The notes below the pieces were generated by a model. The model was given only the letters and a program-made list of their open reading frames with translations, was not told the DNA's origin and did not search any database. A stretch of DNA of 64,000 bases from CAWCDJ01 sp963794265 (GTDB taxonomy: Bacteria; Acidobacteriota; Terriglobia; Bryobacterales; Bryobacteraceae), in the NCBI GenBank assembly GCA_963794265.1, contig CAWCDJ010000003.1, positions 1,116,001-1,180,000 of the forward strand. Reading direction: 5' to 3'. Both the position numbers and the translations under genes were made by a program. Shown piece after piece: positions 52,924 to 59,953 of the stretch (position 1 is its first letter; the number at the start of each line of letters is the position of its first letter).

Positions 52924-53223
52924 ATGCAGGACCGCTCAAGCAAGAACGAAAAGACCCCCGCCGCCAAGCGCGGAGTCGGCAACCGCTCGAAGACCAGCAG
53001 GGGCCAGGGGCCGCGCGATCTGAATGAGATGGCCTTCTCCATCATGCAGCAGGCTACTGGAGAAGGGCCGACGCCAGAGCCGAGCAAGAAGAATCCGGCT
53101 GCGGTCACGCTAGGCAGGCTGGGAGGGCTCAAGGGCGGGAAGGCGAGAGCAGAAAAGCTCTCGCCGGCAAAGCGGAAGGCTATTGCAAAGAAGGCAGCAG
53201 AGACACGCTGGAAGGGCAAGTAG
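52924..53223 (+). CDS. Small basic KGG-motif protein (passenger gene)
   Basis: 99 residues, strongly basic. The N-terminal half is disordered-looking (KNEKTPAAKRGVGNRSKTS). Residues about 70-99 carry LGRLGGLKGGKARAEKLSPA then AIAKKAAETRWKGK, the 'GGKARAEKLS...KAA..RW' motif that also occurs at the N-terminus of the neighbouring P63C protein. Possibly nucleic-acid binding. ATG 52924 is used although GGAGG is only 1 nt away; a further ATG exists at 53030. Located 40 bp inside the left end of the element. Confidence 0.65.
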   Translation: MQDRSSKNEKTPAAKRGVGNRSKTSRGQGPRDLNEMAFSIMQQATGEGPTPEPSKKNPAAVTLGRLGGLKGGKARAEKLSPAKRKAIAKKAAETRWKGK

Positions 53224-53228
53224 GGGGA

Positions 53229-54335
53229 TCAGTTCTGGATTCCCAGGTTGTCATCCGGGAAGTCAAGAAGCATCGTTCTGTTGTAGGGTGGTGCAATCCG
53301 ATCTAGGGCATGGTGGAACCCATCCCAATCTCCGTCATGAAATCCACGGCTGAGGAATACGACTCCGCTCAGATGGTGGGCGAGAGATGGGTGCCCGATT
53401 TCCTCGGTTAGCCACTGGTGCAGTTTATGGTCCTTCCCTCCGCTAGCGATCTCCTGGGCCTTGCGTTTCTTTAGCTCATCCGTTAAGCCTGGACCGATTC
53501 GGTCGTACACAACGTCAATCGTGATCCGCGCTAAGATATATGGGCGCTTCGATGATTCAGGGTCATAACGAAGCCCTCTCAGGCGGCACATCTGTTGGTA
53601 GAAATCATTCGGGAAACGCTTTGCCCATTTCGCAAGTTCGGCGCCGATGTACCGATTGAGAATCGCCTCCAGCGCCCTGTCATCGCGTACTCGCTGATAT
53701 CCGGTTGCTTCGTCCACCAGTGCAGCGATGCCGGTATGCGCCAACGCCCGCATGAGAATGTCCGCAGCGGCCGCGATGTCCCTCTGTCCCTTGCCGCGCA
53801 ATTCGTTGTTGTCACGAGCCGATAGATAGACTTCACAGATTTGCGGATATAGTTCTGCCCGAAGGCCATATGCGGGCGAGCGCATCCCTGGCCCAGAGAA
53901 CAAAACTCGGTCGTTTAGCGCCGCTATTAAGTCATCGGAAATAAATGGCTTAAGGTTTCCTGCCGATAGAATTGCAGGCAGTTTGGCGCCATTGGGATCT
54001 TGCTTCATTCGGAGCCAATGAGAACCACCCCGCTTGCCGCCGAAGGACTTTACGAGTGCCCGTTCGGAAACGAGACGAATCTCCTTCCCGTCTCGCACGA
54101 GAACAGCGCATGGGATTTCTTTGTCGCCAATACGAAACGCGCCAATGTGATTGGTTTTTTCCGCGTGAGCCACGCCGCTCCACCTCTTAGCCGCCGCCCG
54201 CTTCGCCATCTCCTTCCTCTGCTCTGGAGATAACTTCTCCATCCTTGCCTTCCCGGAGCGAACGCGTCCGCTTTTTTCTGGCATTTCTGGATTCTCGTTG
54301 ACTTCCATGCCTGTATCTTCGCATAATACTGGCAT
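53229..54335 (-). CDS. P63C-domain protein (passenger gene)
   Basis: 368 residues. Residues about 20-55 carry SGKARMEKLSPEQRKEMAKR, a KGG-like motif shared with the small gene at 52924. The middle (IPCAVLVRDGKEIRLVSERALVKSFGG; LSARDNNELRGKGQRDIAAA) and C-terminal part (FYQQMCRLRGLRYDP; HKLHQWLTEEIGHPSLAHHL) match the P63C domain family found in phage and mobile-element proteins, function unknown. The ATG at 54335 lies within an inverted-repeat arm; ATG 54308 is an alternative. Convergent with the small gene, 5 bp between stops. Confidence 0.8.
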   Translation of the reverse strand: MPVLCEDTGMEVNENPEMPEKSGRVRSGKARMEKLSPEQRKEMAKRAAAKRWSGVAHAEKTNHIGAFRIGDKEIPCAVLVRDGKEIRLVSERALVKSFGGKRGGSHWLRMKQDPNGAKLPAILSAGNLKPFISDDLIAALNDRVLFSGPGMRSPAYGLRAELYPQICEVYLSARDNNELRGKGQRDIAAAADILMRALAHTGIAALVDEATGYQRVRDDRALEAILNRYIGAELAKWAKRFPNDFYQQMCRLRGLRYDPESSKRPYILARITIDVVYDRIGPGLTDELKKRKAQEIASGGKDHKLHQWLTEEIGHPSLAHHLSGVVFLSRGFHDGDWDGFHHALDRIAPPYNRTMLLDFPDDNLGIQN

Positions 54336-54363
54336 CGGGGCAATATTTTTCTATGCCAGTATT
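54325..54363. promoter_or_regulatory. Inverted repeat between divergent P63C and transposase genes
   Basis: AATACTGGCAT (54325-54335) and ATGCCAGTATT (54353-54363) are perfect 11-bp inverted arms around 17 bp. One arm contains the P63C start codon; the other overlaps the first bases of the transposase -35 box. Candidate operator controlling both genes. Confidence 0.6.
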
Positions 54364-54390
54364 GACAAAGCATGACCGCTCAAGCATACT
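54362..54390 (+). promoter_or_regulatory. Transposase promoter
   Basis: TTGACA (54362-54367), 17-bp spacer, CATACT (54385-54390). The expected start point falls at about 54397-54398, on the transposase ATG, suggesting a leaderless transcript; no ribosome site precedes that ATG. Confidence 0.55.
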
Positions 54391-54397
54391 GTTAAGT

Positions 54398-55285
54398 ATG
54401 AACCAGCTTTCCTCCGAGAAACGCGCTGCCGTGATCGCTGCCCTGGTCGAAGGAAACAGCATCCGCTCGGTCTGCCGTATGACGGGGATCTCCAAAAACA
54501 CGATTACCAAGTTGCTGGTGGAAGTTGGTTCGGTCTGCGCGACATTCCAGGACGCGGCCCTGCGCAACCTGCACTGCCGTAGGATTCAATGTGATGAAAT
54601 TTGGTCGTTCTGCTATGCAAAGGACAAGAACCTTCCGGAAGAGAAGCGCGACGTTTTCGGGTATGGCTCCGTGTGGACGTGGACGGCCCTAGATGCCGAT
54701 ACCAAGCTGATCGCTTCGTGGATGGTGGGAAACCGTAGCGCCGAAGCAGCCCGCGAATTCATTGACGATCTCGGTTCACGATTGGCGAATCGAATCCAGT
54801 TGACCACGGATGGCCACAAGGCCTATATCGAAGCGGTGGCGGATACGTTCGGTGCAGATATCGACTATGCGATGCTCGTGAAACTCTATGGCGAGGAGCG
54901 CAGCGACGAAGTCCGATATAGCCCTGCGGTCTGCACTGGCGCTCGGGTAGACACGATTATGGGGAACCCGGATCGGAAACACATCTCCACCAGCTATGTG
55001 GAGCGCCAGAATCTCACGATGCGGATGCATATGCGGCGGTTCACTCGGTTGACGAATGGCTTCTCAAAGAAGCTGGACAACCACATCGCCGCGATCTCAC
55101 TGCACTTCATGTACTACAATTTCTGCCGCATCCACCAGACGCTCAGAATCACACCTGCCATGGCCGCTGGCGTCACAACGAAGGTTTGGGAGATTCGCGA
55201 TATCATAGCCCTGGTGGATACTGACCGCGTCCAAAGAGCGAAGGATCGTTCTGAGCAAGGCAACTGGTACGGACCCACCAAATAG
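54398..55285 (+). CDS. IS1-family transposase (single ORF)
   Basis: 295 residues. N-terminal helix-turn-helix (MNQLSSEKRAAVIAALVEGN, GISKNTITKLLVEVG) followed by a DDE domain: first Asp in CDEIWSF, second Asp in LTTDGHKAY, catalytic Glu in SYVERQNLTMRMHMRR, and FSKKLDNHIAAISLHFMYYN. This is the fused single-frame form of IS1 InsAB. ATG 54398 matches the usual N-terminus; the frame is open 15 codons further up. Intact, no stop or frameshift, and carried inside an element with matching ends. Confidence 0.92.
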   Translation: MNQLSSEKRAAVIAALVEGNSIRSVCRMTGISKNTITKLLVEVGSVCATFQDAALRNLHCRRIQCDEIWSFCYAKDKNLPEEKRDVFGYGSVWTWTALDADTKLIASWMVGNRSAEAAREFIDDLGSRLANRIQLTTDGHKAYIEAVADTFGADIDYAMLVKLYGEERSDEVRYSPAVCTGARVDTIMGNPDRKHISTSYVERQNLTMRMHMRRFTRLTNGFSKKLDNHIAAISLHFMYYNFCRIHQTLRITPAMAAGVTTKVWEIRDIIALVDTDRVQRAKDRSEQGNWYGPTK

Positions 55286-55442
55286 CGTTTGACAACCGGA
55301 ATTAGCGGCAATAGACTTGAGATGGAAGCACTTCGGTCCGGGAAGGGGCCGAAGAGTTTCGGGGTAGATTTCATAGGGGCTTGCGTCCCGTACGCGGCCC
55401 CATTAGAACTGCTCTCCCAGAAGCCCCACCACTAGGTTTTAG

Positions 55443-55583
55443 CTACTTGCTCACGGGAACTAAGAGGGGGAAGCCTCTTAGCCCGTGGTCTTTTGCGTAT
55501 ACCCGGTTCCCATCCTTATCGGTGATCCAAGCCCGGAATATCAGCTTGTACCCCTTCGGGACGTTGACTTTTGCAAAAGCCAT
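55443..55583 (-). CDS. 46-residue conserved small protein (passenger gene)
   Basis: 46 residues: AKVNVPKGYKLIFRAWITDK, then a basic/aromatic end GLRGFPLLVPVSK. AAGGAG lies 8 nt before ATG 55583, a better ribosome site than most genes in this element have. I recall similar very short 'PKGYKL..R.WI...G.R.YA...G.RAFP' proteins next to mobile genes, function unknown. It lies in the right flank of the element, downstream of and convergent with the transposase. Confidence 0.6.
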   Translation of the reverse strand: MAFAKVNVPKGYKLIFRAWITDKDGNRVYAKDHGLRGFPLLVPVSK

Positions 55584-55756
55584 GGCCGACTCCTTTCCCG
55601 CCAGCCAACAGGTGGCCGACGCCCGTATCATCGGGCCTGTCAACCTAAACGGGAAACTTGCCGAGCAGGGCTCCTGAAGAGAGCGATCCTATTATGAGAC
55701 AGAAGTGTCTGGAATTCAACGAACCGGACGGTGCTAAACCGCGCTGGCGGTACTAA

Positions 55757-55783
55757 CGTTAAACTTCAAACTGACCCACCACC
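55757..55783 (-). repeat. Right terminal inverted repeat
   Basis: Reads on the minus strand GGTGGTGGGTCAGTTTGAA and on, 24/27 identical to the left end; outer edge abuts the right target duplication. Confidence 0.87.
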
Positions 55784-55791
55784 GGGATTGT
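55784..55791. repeat. Right target-site duplication
   Basis: GGGATTGT, exact direct copy of 52850-52857. Confidence 0.85.
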
Positions 55792-55798
55792 CACCCAT

Positions 55799-55828
55799 TT
55801 GACAACGAACCACCAATCCCGGTAGTCT
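55799..55828 (+). promoter_or_regulatory. Promoter of the rplM-rpsI operon
   Basis: TTGACA (55799-55804), 18-bp spacer, TAGTCT (55823-55828), followed by TAAATAG and a 30-bp leader. The -35 begins 15 bp outside the mobile element, so the insertion leaves the core promoter intact but replaces everything upstream of it. Confidence 0.6.
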
Positions 55829-55866
55829 AAATAGTTTGAAAGAAAAATAGTTGGAGACGTGTGTCA

Positions 55867-56298
55867 ATGAGTACCGAGTTCCCTTCCAAGAACGGCATTA
55901 ACCGCCAGTGGCACGTCATCGATGCCCAGGACGTAGTTTTGGGCAAGCTCGCCAGCAAGGCGGCTATGCTGCTGATGGGCAAGAATAAGCCCTCGTATAC
56001 GCCGTTCCTGGATACCGGCGATCACGTGATCGTCATCAACGCGAGCAAAGTCCGGCTTACGGGCCGCAAGGAAGAGAGCAAGGTCTATCGCCACTTCACC
56101 GGGTATCCGGGCGGGCTGGTGGAGACCAGCATCAAACGGGTGCGCGAGACCCGGCCGGCGCGGATCGTGGAAGAAGCCATTCGGGGCATGCTTCCGAAGA
56201 CCAAGCTCGGCAAGCAGATGTTCCGGAAATTGAAGGTCTATGCGGGTGACCGGCATCCGCACGCGGCGCAGAAGCCCGCCGCGCTGGCCGTGAAATAG
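55867..56298 (+). CDS. rplM: 50S ribosomal protein L13
   Basis: 143 residues of the L13 family: WHVIDAQDVVLGKLASKAA, GDHVIVINASKVRLTGRK, YRHFTGYPGGL, IRGMLPKTKLGKQMFRKL, and the usual C-terminal YAGDRHPH. ATG 55867 is chosen with GGAG 8 nt upstream; GTG 55861 is too close to that site. Paired with rpsI, as in most bacteria. L13 is an early 23S rRNA assembly protein. Confidence 0.97.
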   Translation: MSTEFPSKNGINRQWHVIDAQDVVLGKLASKAAMLLMGKNKPSYTPFLDTGDHVIVINASKVRLTGRKEESKVYRHFTGYPGGLVETSIKRVRETRPARIVEEAIRGMLPKTKLGKQMFRKLKVYAGDRHPHAAQKPAALAVK

Positions 56299-56318
56299 TT
56301 GAGGAAGGTGCGAGTTTA

Positions 56319-56717
56319 GTGGCAGCGACGATGGTTCAATATTTGGGTACGGGCCGCCGCAAGAAGTCGGTGGTTCGCGTGTTTCTTCGTCCCGGCACGG
56401 GCGAGATCCAGGTCAATGGCCGCGCGTTCGAGAACTACTTTCCCACCGAAGGCGCGCGGGCAGTCGTGCGGCAGCCCCTGGCTGCCACCGAAACCGTTGA
56501 AAAGTTCGACTTGGTGCTTCTTGCCGACGGCGGCGGTGTCGCCGGACAGGCGGGTGCGGCCCGTCTGGGCATTTCCCGGGCATTGGTGGAGTTCAACGCG
56601 GAGTTGCGAGGACGGCTGAAAAAGCTGGGCTTCCTGACCCGCGATCCGCGCGCGCACGAGCGGAAGAAGTATGGTCAAAAAGGTGCGCGTAAGCGGTTCC
56701 AGTTCTCCAAACGTTAA
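56319..56717 (+). CDS. rpsI: 30S ribosomal protein S9
   Basis: 132 residues of the S9 family: YLGTGRRKKSVVRVFLRPGT, INGRAFENYF-like segment, RGRLKKLGFLTRDPRAHERK, and the invariant C-terminus KKYGQKGARKRFQFSKR whose last residues contact P-site tRNA. The start is GTG 56319 (ATG 56331 possible). 20 bp after rplM; same transcript. Confidence 0.97.
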   Translation: MAATMVQYLGTGRRKKSVVRVFLRPGTGEIQVNGRAFENYFPTEGARAVVRQPLAATETVEKFDLVLLADGGGVAGQAGAARLGISRALVEFNAELRGRLKKLGFLTRDPRAHERKKYGQKGARKRFQFSKR

Positions 56718-56730
56718 ATGGATTCACAAC

Positions 56731-56756
56731 TCGGGGCCGGGCTTTCCCGGCCTCGA
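56731..56756 (+). terminator. Hairpin after rpsI (terminator-like, no T-run)
   Basis: TCGGGGCCGGG and CCCGGCCTCGA pair over 11 positions (one G-T) around CTTT. No T-run follows, so it may act as a transcript end stabiliser, attenuator or Rho-related site. Confidence 0.4.
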
Positions 56757-56852
56757 AGTGCGTATGTCGACCGGTCTTCCGTTTCGCAGCCGCGGCGTAA
56801 ATCTCGCTTTGGACCGCGCGGCGGCGGCGCGACAGGATAGGAAGACACAAAT

Positions 56853-56869
56853 GAGAGGTTTTCCCTCTC
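56853..56869 (+). promoter_or_regulatory. Hairpin in the rpsB leader
   Basis: GAGAGG and CCTCTC form a 6-bp stem around TTTTC, about 10 bp before the GAGGAGG ribosome site of rpsB. Possible autoregulatory leader element. Confidence 0.35.
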
Positions 56870-56888
56870 CACTGATTGAGGAGGTAGT

Positions 56889-57800
56889 TTGCCCGCAATA
56901 TCCATGAAGGAATTGCTCGAAGCCGGCGTTCACTTCGGGCACCAGACCAAGCGCTGGAATCCGAAGATGAAAGAGTACATCTTCGGCGAACGTAACGGAA
57001 TCTATATCATCGATCTTCAGAAGACCCTGAAGATGTTCAAAGACGCAGCCCGGTTCGTGGGCGAAATGGCCGCACAGGGCAAGAACGTGCTCTTCGTGGG
57101 CACTAAGCGCCAGGCCCAGGAAGCCATTTCCGAAGAGGCCATCCGGTGCCAGATGTTCTACGTGAACCAGCGCTGGTTGGGCGGCCTGCTCACTAACATG
57201 GCGACCGTGCAGAAGTCGATCAAGCGGCTGAAGGAACTGGAAGGCATGGCTTCGGTCGAAGGCGGCTATGCCGGCCGGCCGAAGAAGGAAGTCATCCGGT
57301 TGGAGCGCGAGCGCAAGCACCTGGATCAGAACCTGGCCGGTATCAAAGACATGCCGGGGCTGCCGGACGTGCTGTTCGTGATCGACTCGAACAAGGAAGC
57401 GATCGCCGTGAAGGAAGCCCGCCGTCTGGGCATTCCGGTCGTGGCCATTGTCGATACCAACTGCGACCCCGATGAAGTGGATTGGGTGATTCCCGGCAAC
57501 GACGACGCGCTGCGCGCCATCCGGCTGTTCGCCAGCAAGATTGCGGATTCGGTGGTCGAAGGGCGCTCTCTGGCGACCGAGCACGATTTCGCGGCCGATA
57601 AGATTGTCGAAGAGGAAACCCCGGTCGAGGAAGGCATGTTGGAGTACACGGAATACGTGGACCCCAAGTACGCCGAGAAGATCATGGCGGAAAGCCTGAG
57701 CATGGAAGATGAGCCGGCTTCGTCTTCCCCGCGTAAGGGCCCTGCTTCGGAAACCGCGGAACCACCGGCTGAGCCGGCTGTGACCGAGGGTGGCCACTAA
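56889..57800 (+). CDS. rpsB: 30S ribosomal protein S2
   Basis: 303 residues. S2 core: SMKELLEAGVHFGHQTKRW, NPKMKEYIFGERNGIYIIDL, NQRWLGGLLTN, VLFVIDSNKEAIAVKEA, DTNCDPDEVDWVIPGNDDA. The C-terminus extends about 60 residues past the usual end as an acidic Pro/Glu tail. TTG 56889 is accepted as start because GAGGAGG lies just upstream and homologues begin with MxxISMKELLEAG. First gene of the rpsB-tsf-pyrH set. Confidence 0.96.
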   Translation: MPAISMKELLEAGVHFGHQTKRWNPKMKEYIFGERNGIYIIDLQKTLKMFKDAARFVGEMAAQGKNVLFVGTKRQAQEAISEEAIRCQMFYVNQRWLGGLLTNMATVQKSIKRLKELEGMASVEGGYAGRPKKEVIRLERERKHLDQNLAGIKDMPGLPDVLFVIDSNKEAIAVKEARRLGIPVVAIVDTNCDPDEVDWVIPGNDDALRAIRLFASKIADSVVEGRSLATEHDFAADKIVEEETPVEEGMLEYTEYVDPKYAEKIMAESLSMEDEPASSSPRKGPASETAEPPAEPAVTEGGH

Positions 57801-57809
57801 AAGAAACTC

Positions 57810-57859
57810 GCCCGCTACCTTACTCGTGGTAACACAGCCGCGACCCTAAGGGAGCGGGC
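57810..57859. repeat. Degenerate REPIN-like hairpin between rpsB and tsf
   Basis: GCCCGCTACCTTA and TAAGGGAGCGGGC pair with one mismatch over 13 bp; the loop contains ACACAGCCGCGACCC, a decayed form of the CACAGAGCCGCGACC core seen at 35820 and 60880. Confidence 0.65.
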
Positions 57860-57883
57860 ACAAGAGGAATAAGAAACAGAGTT

Positions 57884-58522
57884 ATGGCGGAAATTACCGC
57901 GGCACTAGTAAAAGATCTGCGCGAACGCACCGGCGCGGGGATGATGGAGTGCAAGAAGGCCCTGGTTGAGGCCAAAGGCGATATCGGGGACGCGGAAGTG
58001 CTTCTGCGCAAGTGGGGACTTTCTTCGGCCGGAAAAAAGGCCGGCCGCGTGACCAGGCAGGGCCTGATCGGCAGCTATATCCATGCCGGCGGCCAGTTGG
58101 GCGTACTGGTCGAGGTCAATTGCGAATCCGATTTCGTGGCACGCACCGACGAGTTCAAGGAACTGGTTCACGATGTAGCGATGCACATCGCGGCGGCCGA
58201 TCCGAAATACCTGCGGCGCGAGGAAGTTCCGGCCGATGTGCTGGATAAGGAACGGGAGATCGCCCGGGCCCGGGCCCTGAATGAAGGCAAGCCCGAAAAG
58301 GTGCTCGATAAGATCGTCGAAGGCCGGCTCAGCAAGTTCTACGAAGAGGCTTGCCTGCTCGAACAGCCCTTTGTAAAGGAAGCCACCCTCACCATCGATC
58401 AGCTGGTGAAGACGAAGATCTCCAAACTCAAAGAGAACATCTCGATCGCCCGGTTCACGCGCTTCAAGGTCGGCGATGTGGCGGCCGCGGAGGCCGGCGG
58501 CGAACAGGTGGCAGCCCAGTAG
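57884..58522 (+). CDS. tsf: Elongation factor Ts
   Basis: 212 residues: N-terminal UBA-like domain with LVKDLRERTGAGMMECKKAL, core NCESDFVARTDEF, and the dimerisation/coiled region. Shorter than E. coli EF-Ts (one core subdomain), as in many non-proteobacterial lineages. Catalyses GDP/GTP exchange on EF-Tu. It follows rpsB after 83 bp containing a repeat hairpin, and abuts pyrH directly. Confidence 0.97.
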   Translation: MAEITAALVKDLRERTGAGMMECKKALVEAKGDIGDAEVLLRKWGLSSAGKKAGRVTRQGLIGSYIHAGGQLGVLVEVNCESDFVARTDEFKELVHDVAMHIAAADPKYLRREEVPADVLDKEREIARARALNEGKPEKVLDKIVEGRLSKFYEEACLLEQPFVKEATLTIDQLVKTKISKLKENISIARFTRFKVGDVAAAEAGGEQVAAQ

Positions 58523-59230
58523 ATGTCCCGTTATAACCGCTTCCTGCTGAAACTGAGCGGTGAAGTTCTGGCAGGCGGCGCGCCGTTCGGCATCAGCGCC
58601 GAACGGGTGAAGAGCCTGGCCCAGGAAGTAGCGGATGTTGCGGCTACGGGCGTCCAGATCGGCGTGGTCGTGGGCGGGGGCAACATCTTCCGGGGTGTAG
58701 CCGCCGCCGCCCAGAAAATGGACCGCGTCACGGCGGACCACATGGGCATGCTGGCCACCGTGATCAACTCCCTGGCGCTATCCGATGCCCTGGAGCAGAT
58801 CGGCGTGGCGACGCGCGTGATGAGCGCGATCGAAATGCACGAGGTGGCGGAACCTTATATCCGGCGGCGCGCCATCCGGCATCTCGAAAAGGGCCGCATC
58901 GCGATCTTCGCCGCGGGCACTTCCAATCCCTATTTTTCCACCGATACCGCAGCCACCCTCCGGGCGCTCGAAATCAAGGCCGAGGTGATCGCCAAGGCTA
59001 CCCGCGTGGATGGCGTCTACGATAAAGACCCACTGAAATTTCCCGATGCGGTGAAGTATGAGGCGATCTCCTACCTGGACGTGCTTGCGAAGGGGCTCGG
59101 CGTCATGGACGCCACCGCGATCGCCATGTGCCGCGACAACAAGCTGCCGGTGCTGGTGTTCAATCTGACCACCCCGGGCAACATCATGCGGATCGCCATG
59201 GGCGAGCGGGTCGGCACCCTCATTCACTAA
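58523..59230 (+). CDS. pyrH: UMP kinase
   Basis: 235 residues of the amino-acid kinase family: NRFLLKLSGEVLAGG, VVVGGGNIFRGV, ADHMGMLATVINSLAL, FAAGTSNPYFSTDTAA, ATRVDGVYDKDP. Full length. ATP-dependent UMP to UDP conversion. The ATG follows the tsf stop with no gap; conserved rpsB-tsf-pyrH-frr order. Confidence 0.97.
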   Translation: MSRYNRFLLKLSGEVLAGGAPFGISAERVKSLAQEVADVAATGVQIGVVVGGGNIFRGVAAAAQKMDRVTADHMGMLATVINSLALSDALEQIGVATRVMSAIEMHEVAEPYIRRRAIRHLEKGRIAIFAAGTSNPYFSTDTAATLRALEIKAEVIAKATRVDGVYDKDPLKFPDAVKYEAISYLDVLAKGLGVMDATAIAMCRDNKLPVLVFNLTTPGNIMRIAMGERVGTLIH

Positions 59231-59270
59231 TCCGCCGGCGCGAGGGACTTTCCTCCCGCGCGCGCCGACC

Positions 59271-59299
59271 TACGCGGCAACCCATTACTTACGTATAAT
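59271..59299 (+). promoter_or_regulatory. Possible frr promoter
   Basis: A perfect TATAAT (59294-59299) lies 23 bp before the frr ATG; no good -35 at the usual spacing. A GC-rich hairpin (59236-59267, CGGCGCG/CGCGCCG) precedes it and may end or attenuate the upstream transcript. Confidence 0.4.
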
Positions 59300-59321
59300 C
59301 GTTACTTGGAACGCGTGTGCT

Positions 59322-59927
59322 ATGAAAACAGAACAGCCAGCAGCACCCATCGGTCAAGTATTCAACAGCCTCAAAGAGGTTGAAACGAACCTGAAGACGC
59401 GGATGGAGAAGGCCATCAGCGATTTGCAGCACGAGATGGCCTCCATCCGGACGGGGCGCGCCTCACTGGGAATTCTGGACCATATCCGGGTGGATTATTA
59501 CGGCACGCCCACCCCACTCAACCAGCTCGCCAACCTTCACGTGCCGGAGCCCTCGCTGATCACCATCCAGCCCTGGGACGTGTCGCAGATCGGACCGATC
59601 GAGAGGTCCATTCGAACGTCGGATCTGGGGCTGAACCCCGCCAACGACGGCAAGATTATCCGCCTCCCGATCCCTCCGCTCACCGAGGAGCGGCGCAAGG
59701 ACCTGGTCAAGAAGTTGCACGGAGTCGCCGAGCACCACCGTGTTTCGGTGCGCAACATCCGCCGGGACGGCAATGAAAACGTCAAGAAGCTGCTGAAGGA
59801 CAAGAAGATCACCGAGGACGAAGACAAGCGGGCGCATGACGAAATTCAGAAGCTGACCGATTCGTACATGGAAAAGATCGACCTGGCAGCCAAGACCAAG
59901 GAAAAAGAAATCCTGGAAATCCGCTGA
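59322..59927 (+). CDS. frr: Ribosome recycling factor
   Basis: 201 residues: a short N-terminal extension (about 18 residues) before the usual start region LKTRMEKAISDLQHEM, then RTGRASLGILDHIRVDYYGTP, NQLANLHVPEPSLI, LNPANDGKIIRLPIPPLTEE, and the C-terminal helix. Splits post-termination ribosomes with EF-G. The extension may mean that the true start is an internal codon, but no better ribosome site was found. Confidence 0.96.
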   Translation: MKTEQPAAPIGQVFNSLKEVETNLKTRMEKAISDLQHEMASIRTGRASLGILDHIRVDYYGTPTPLNQLANLHVPEPSLITIQPWDVSQIGPIERSIRTSDLGLNPANDGKIIRLPIPPLTEERRKDLVKKLHGVAEHHRVSVRNIRRDGNENVKKLLKDKKITEDEDKRAHDEIQKLTDSYMEKIDLAAKTKEKEILEIR

Positions 59928-59953
59928 AGCGCCGCTCGCCTTCTGGAACGCTT

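Larger units (their letters stand above)
52858..55783. mobile_element. IS1-family element with passenger genes (tIS-like), 2,926 bp
   Basis: Bounded by 27-bp terminal inverted repeats (24 of 27 identical) that begin GGTAGTG and GGTGGTG, matching the GGnnnTG tip rule of IS1-family ends, with an exact 8-bp direct repeat outside. Contents in order: small basic protein (+), P63C-domain protein (-), IS1-family transposase (+), 46-residue protein (-). Ordinary IS1 elements are under about 1.2 kb, so two thirds of this one is passenger DNA. Intact transposase and an exact target duplication suggest fairly recent insertion. Confidence 0.87.

Noticed and set aside
55286..55442. Additional small gene between transposase and the 46-residue protein
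   Set aside because: No frame with a ribosome site and plausible composition; appears non-coding.
52858..55783. IS21-type element, because GTGGGTCAGTTTGAA-like ends occur there
   Set aside because: No istA/istB genes; the tips GGnnnTG, the 8-bp duplication and an IS1-type DDE transposase fit IS1 better.
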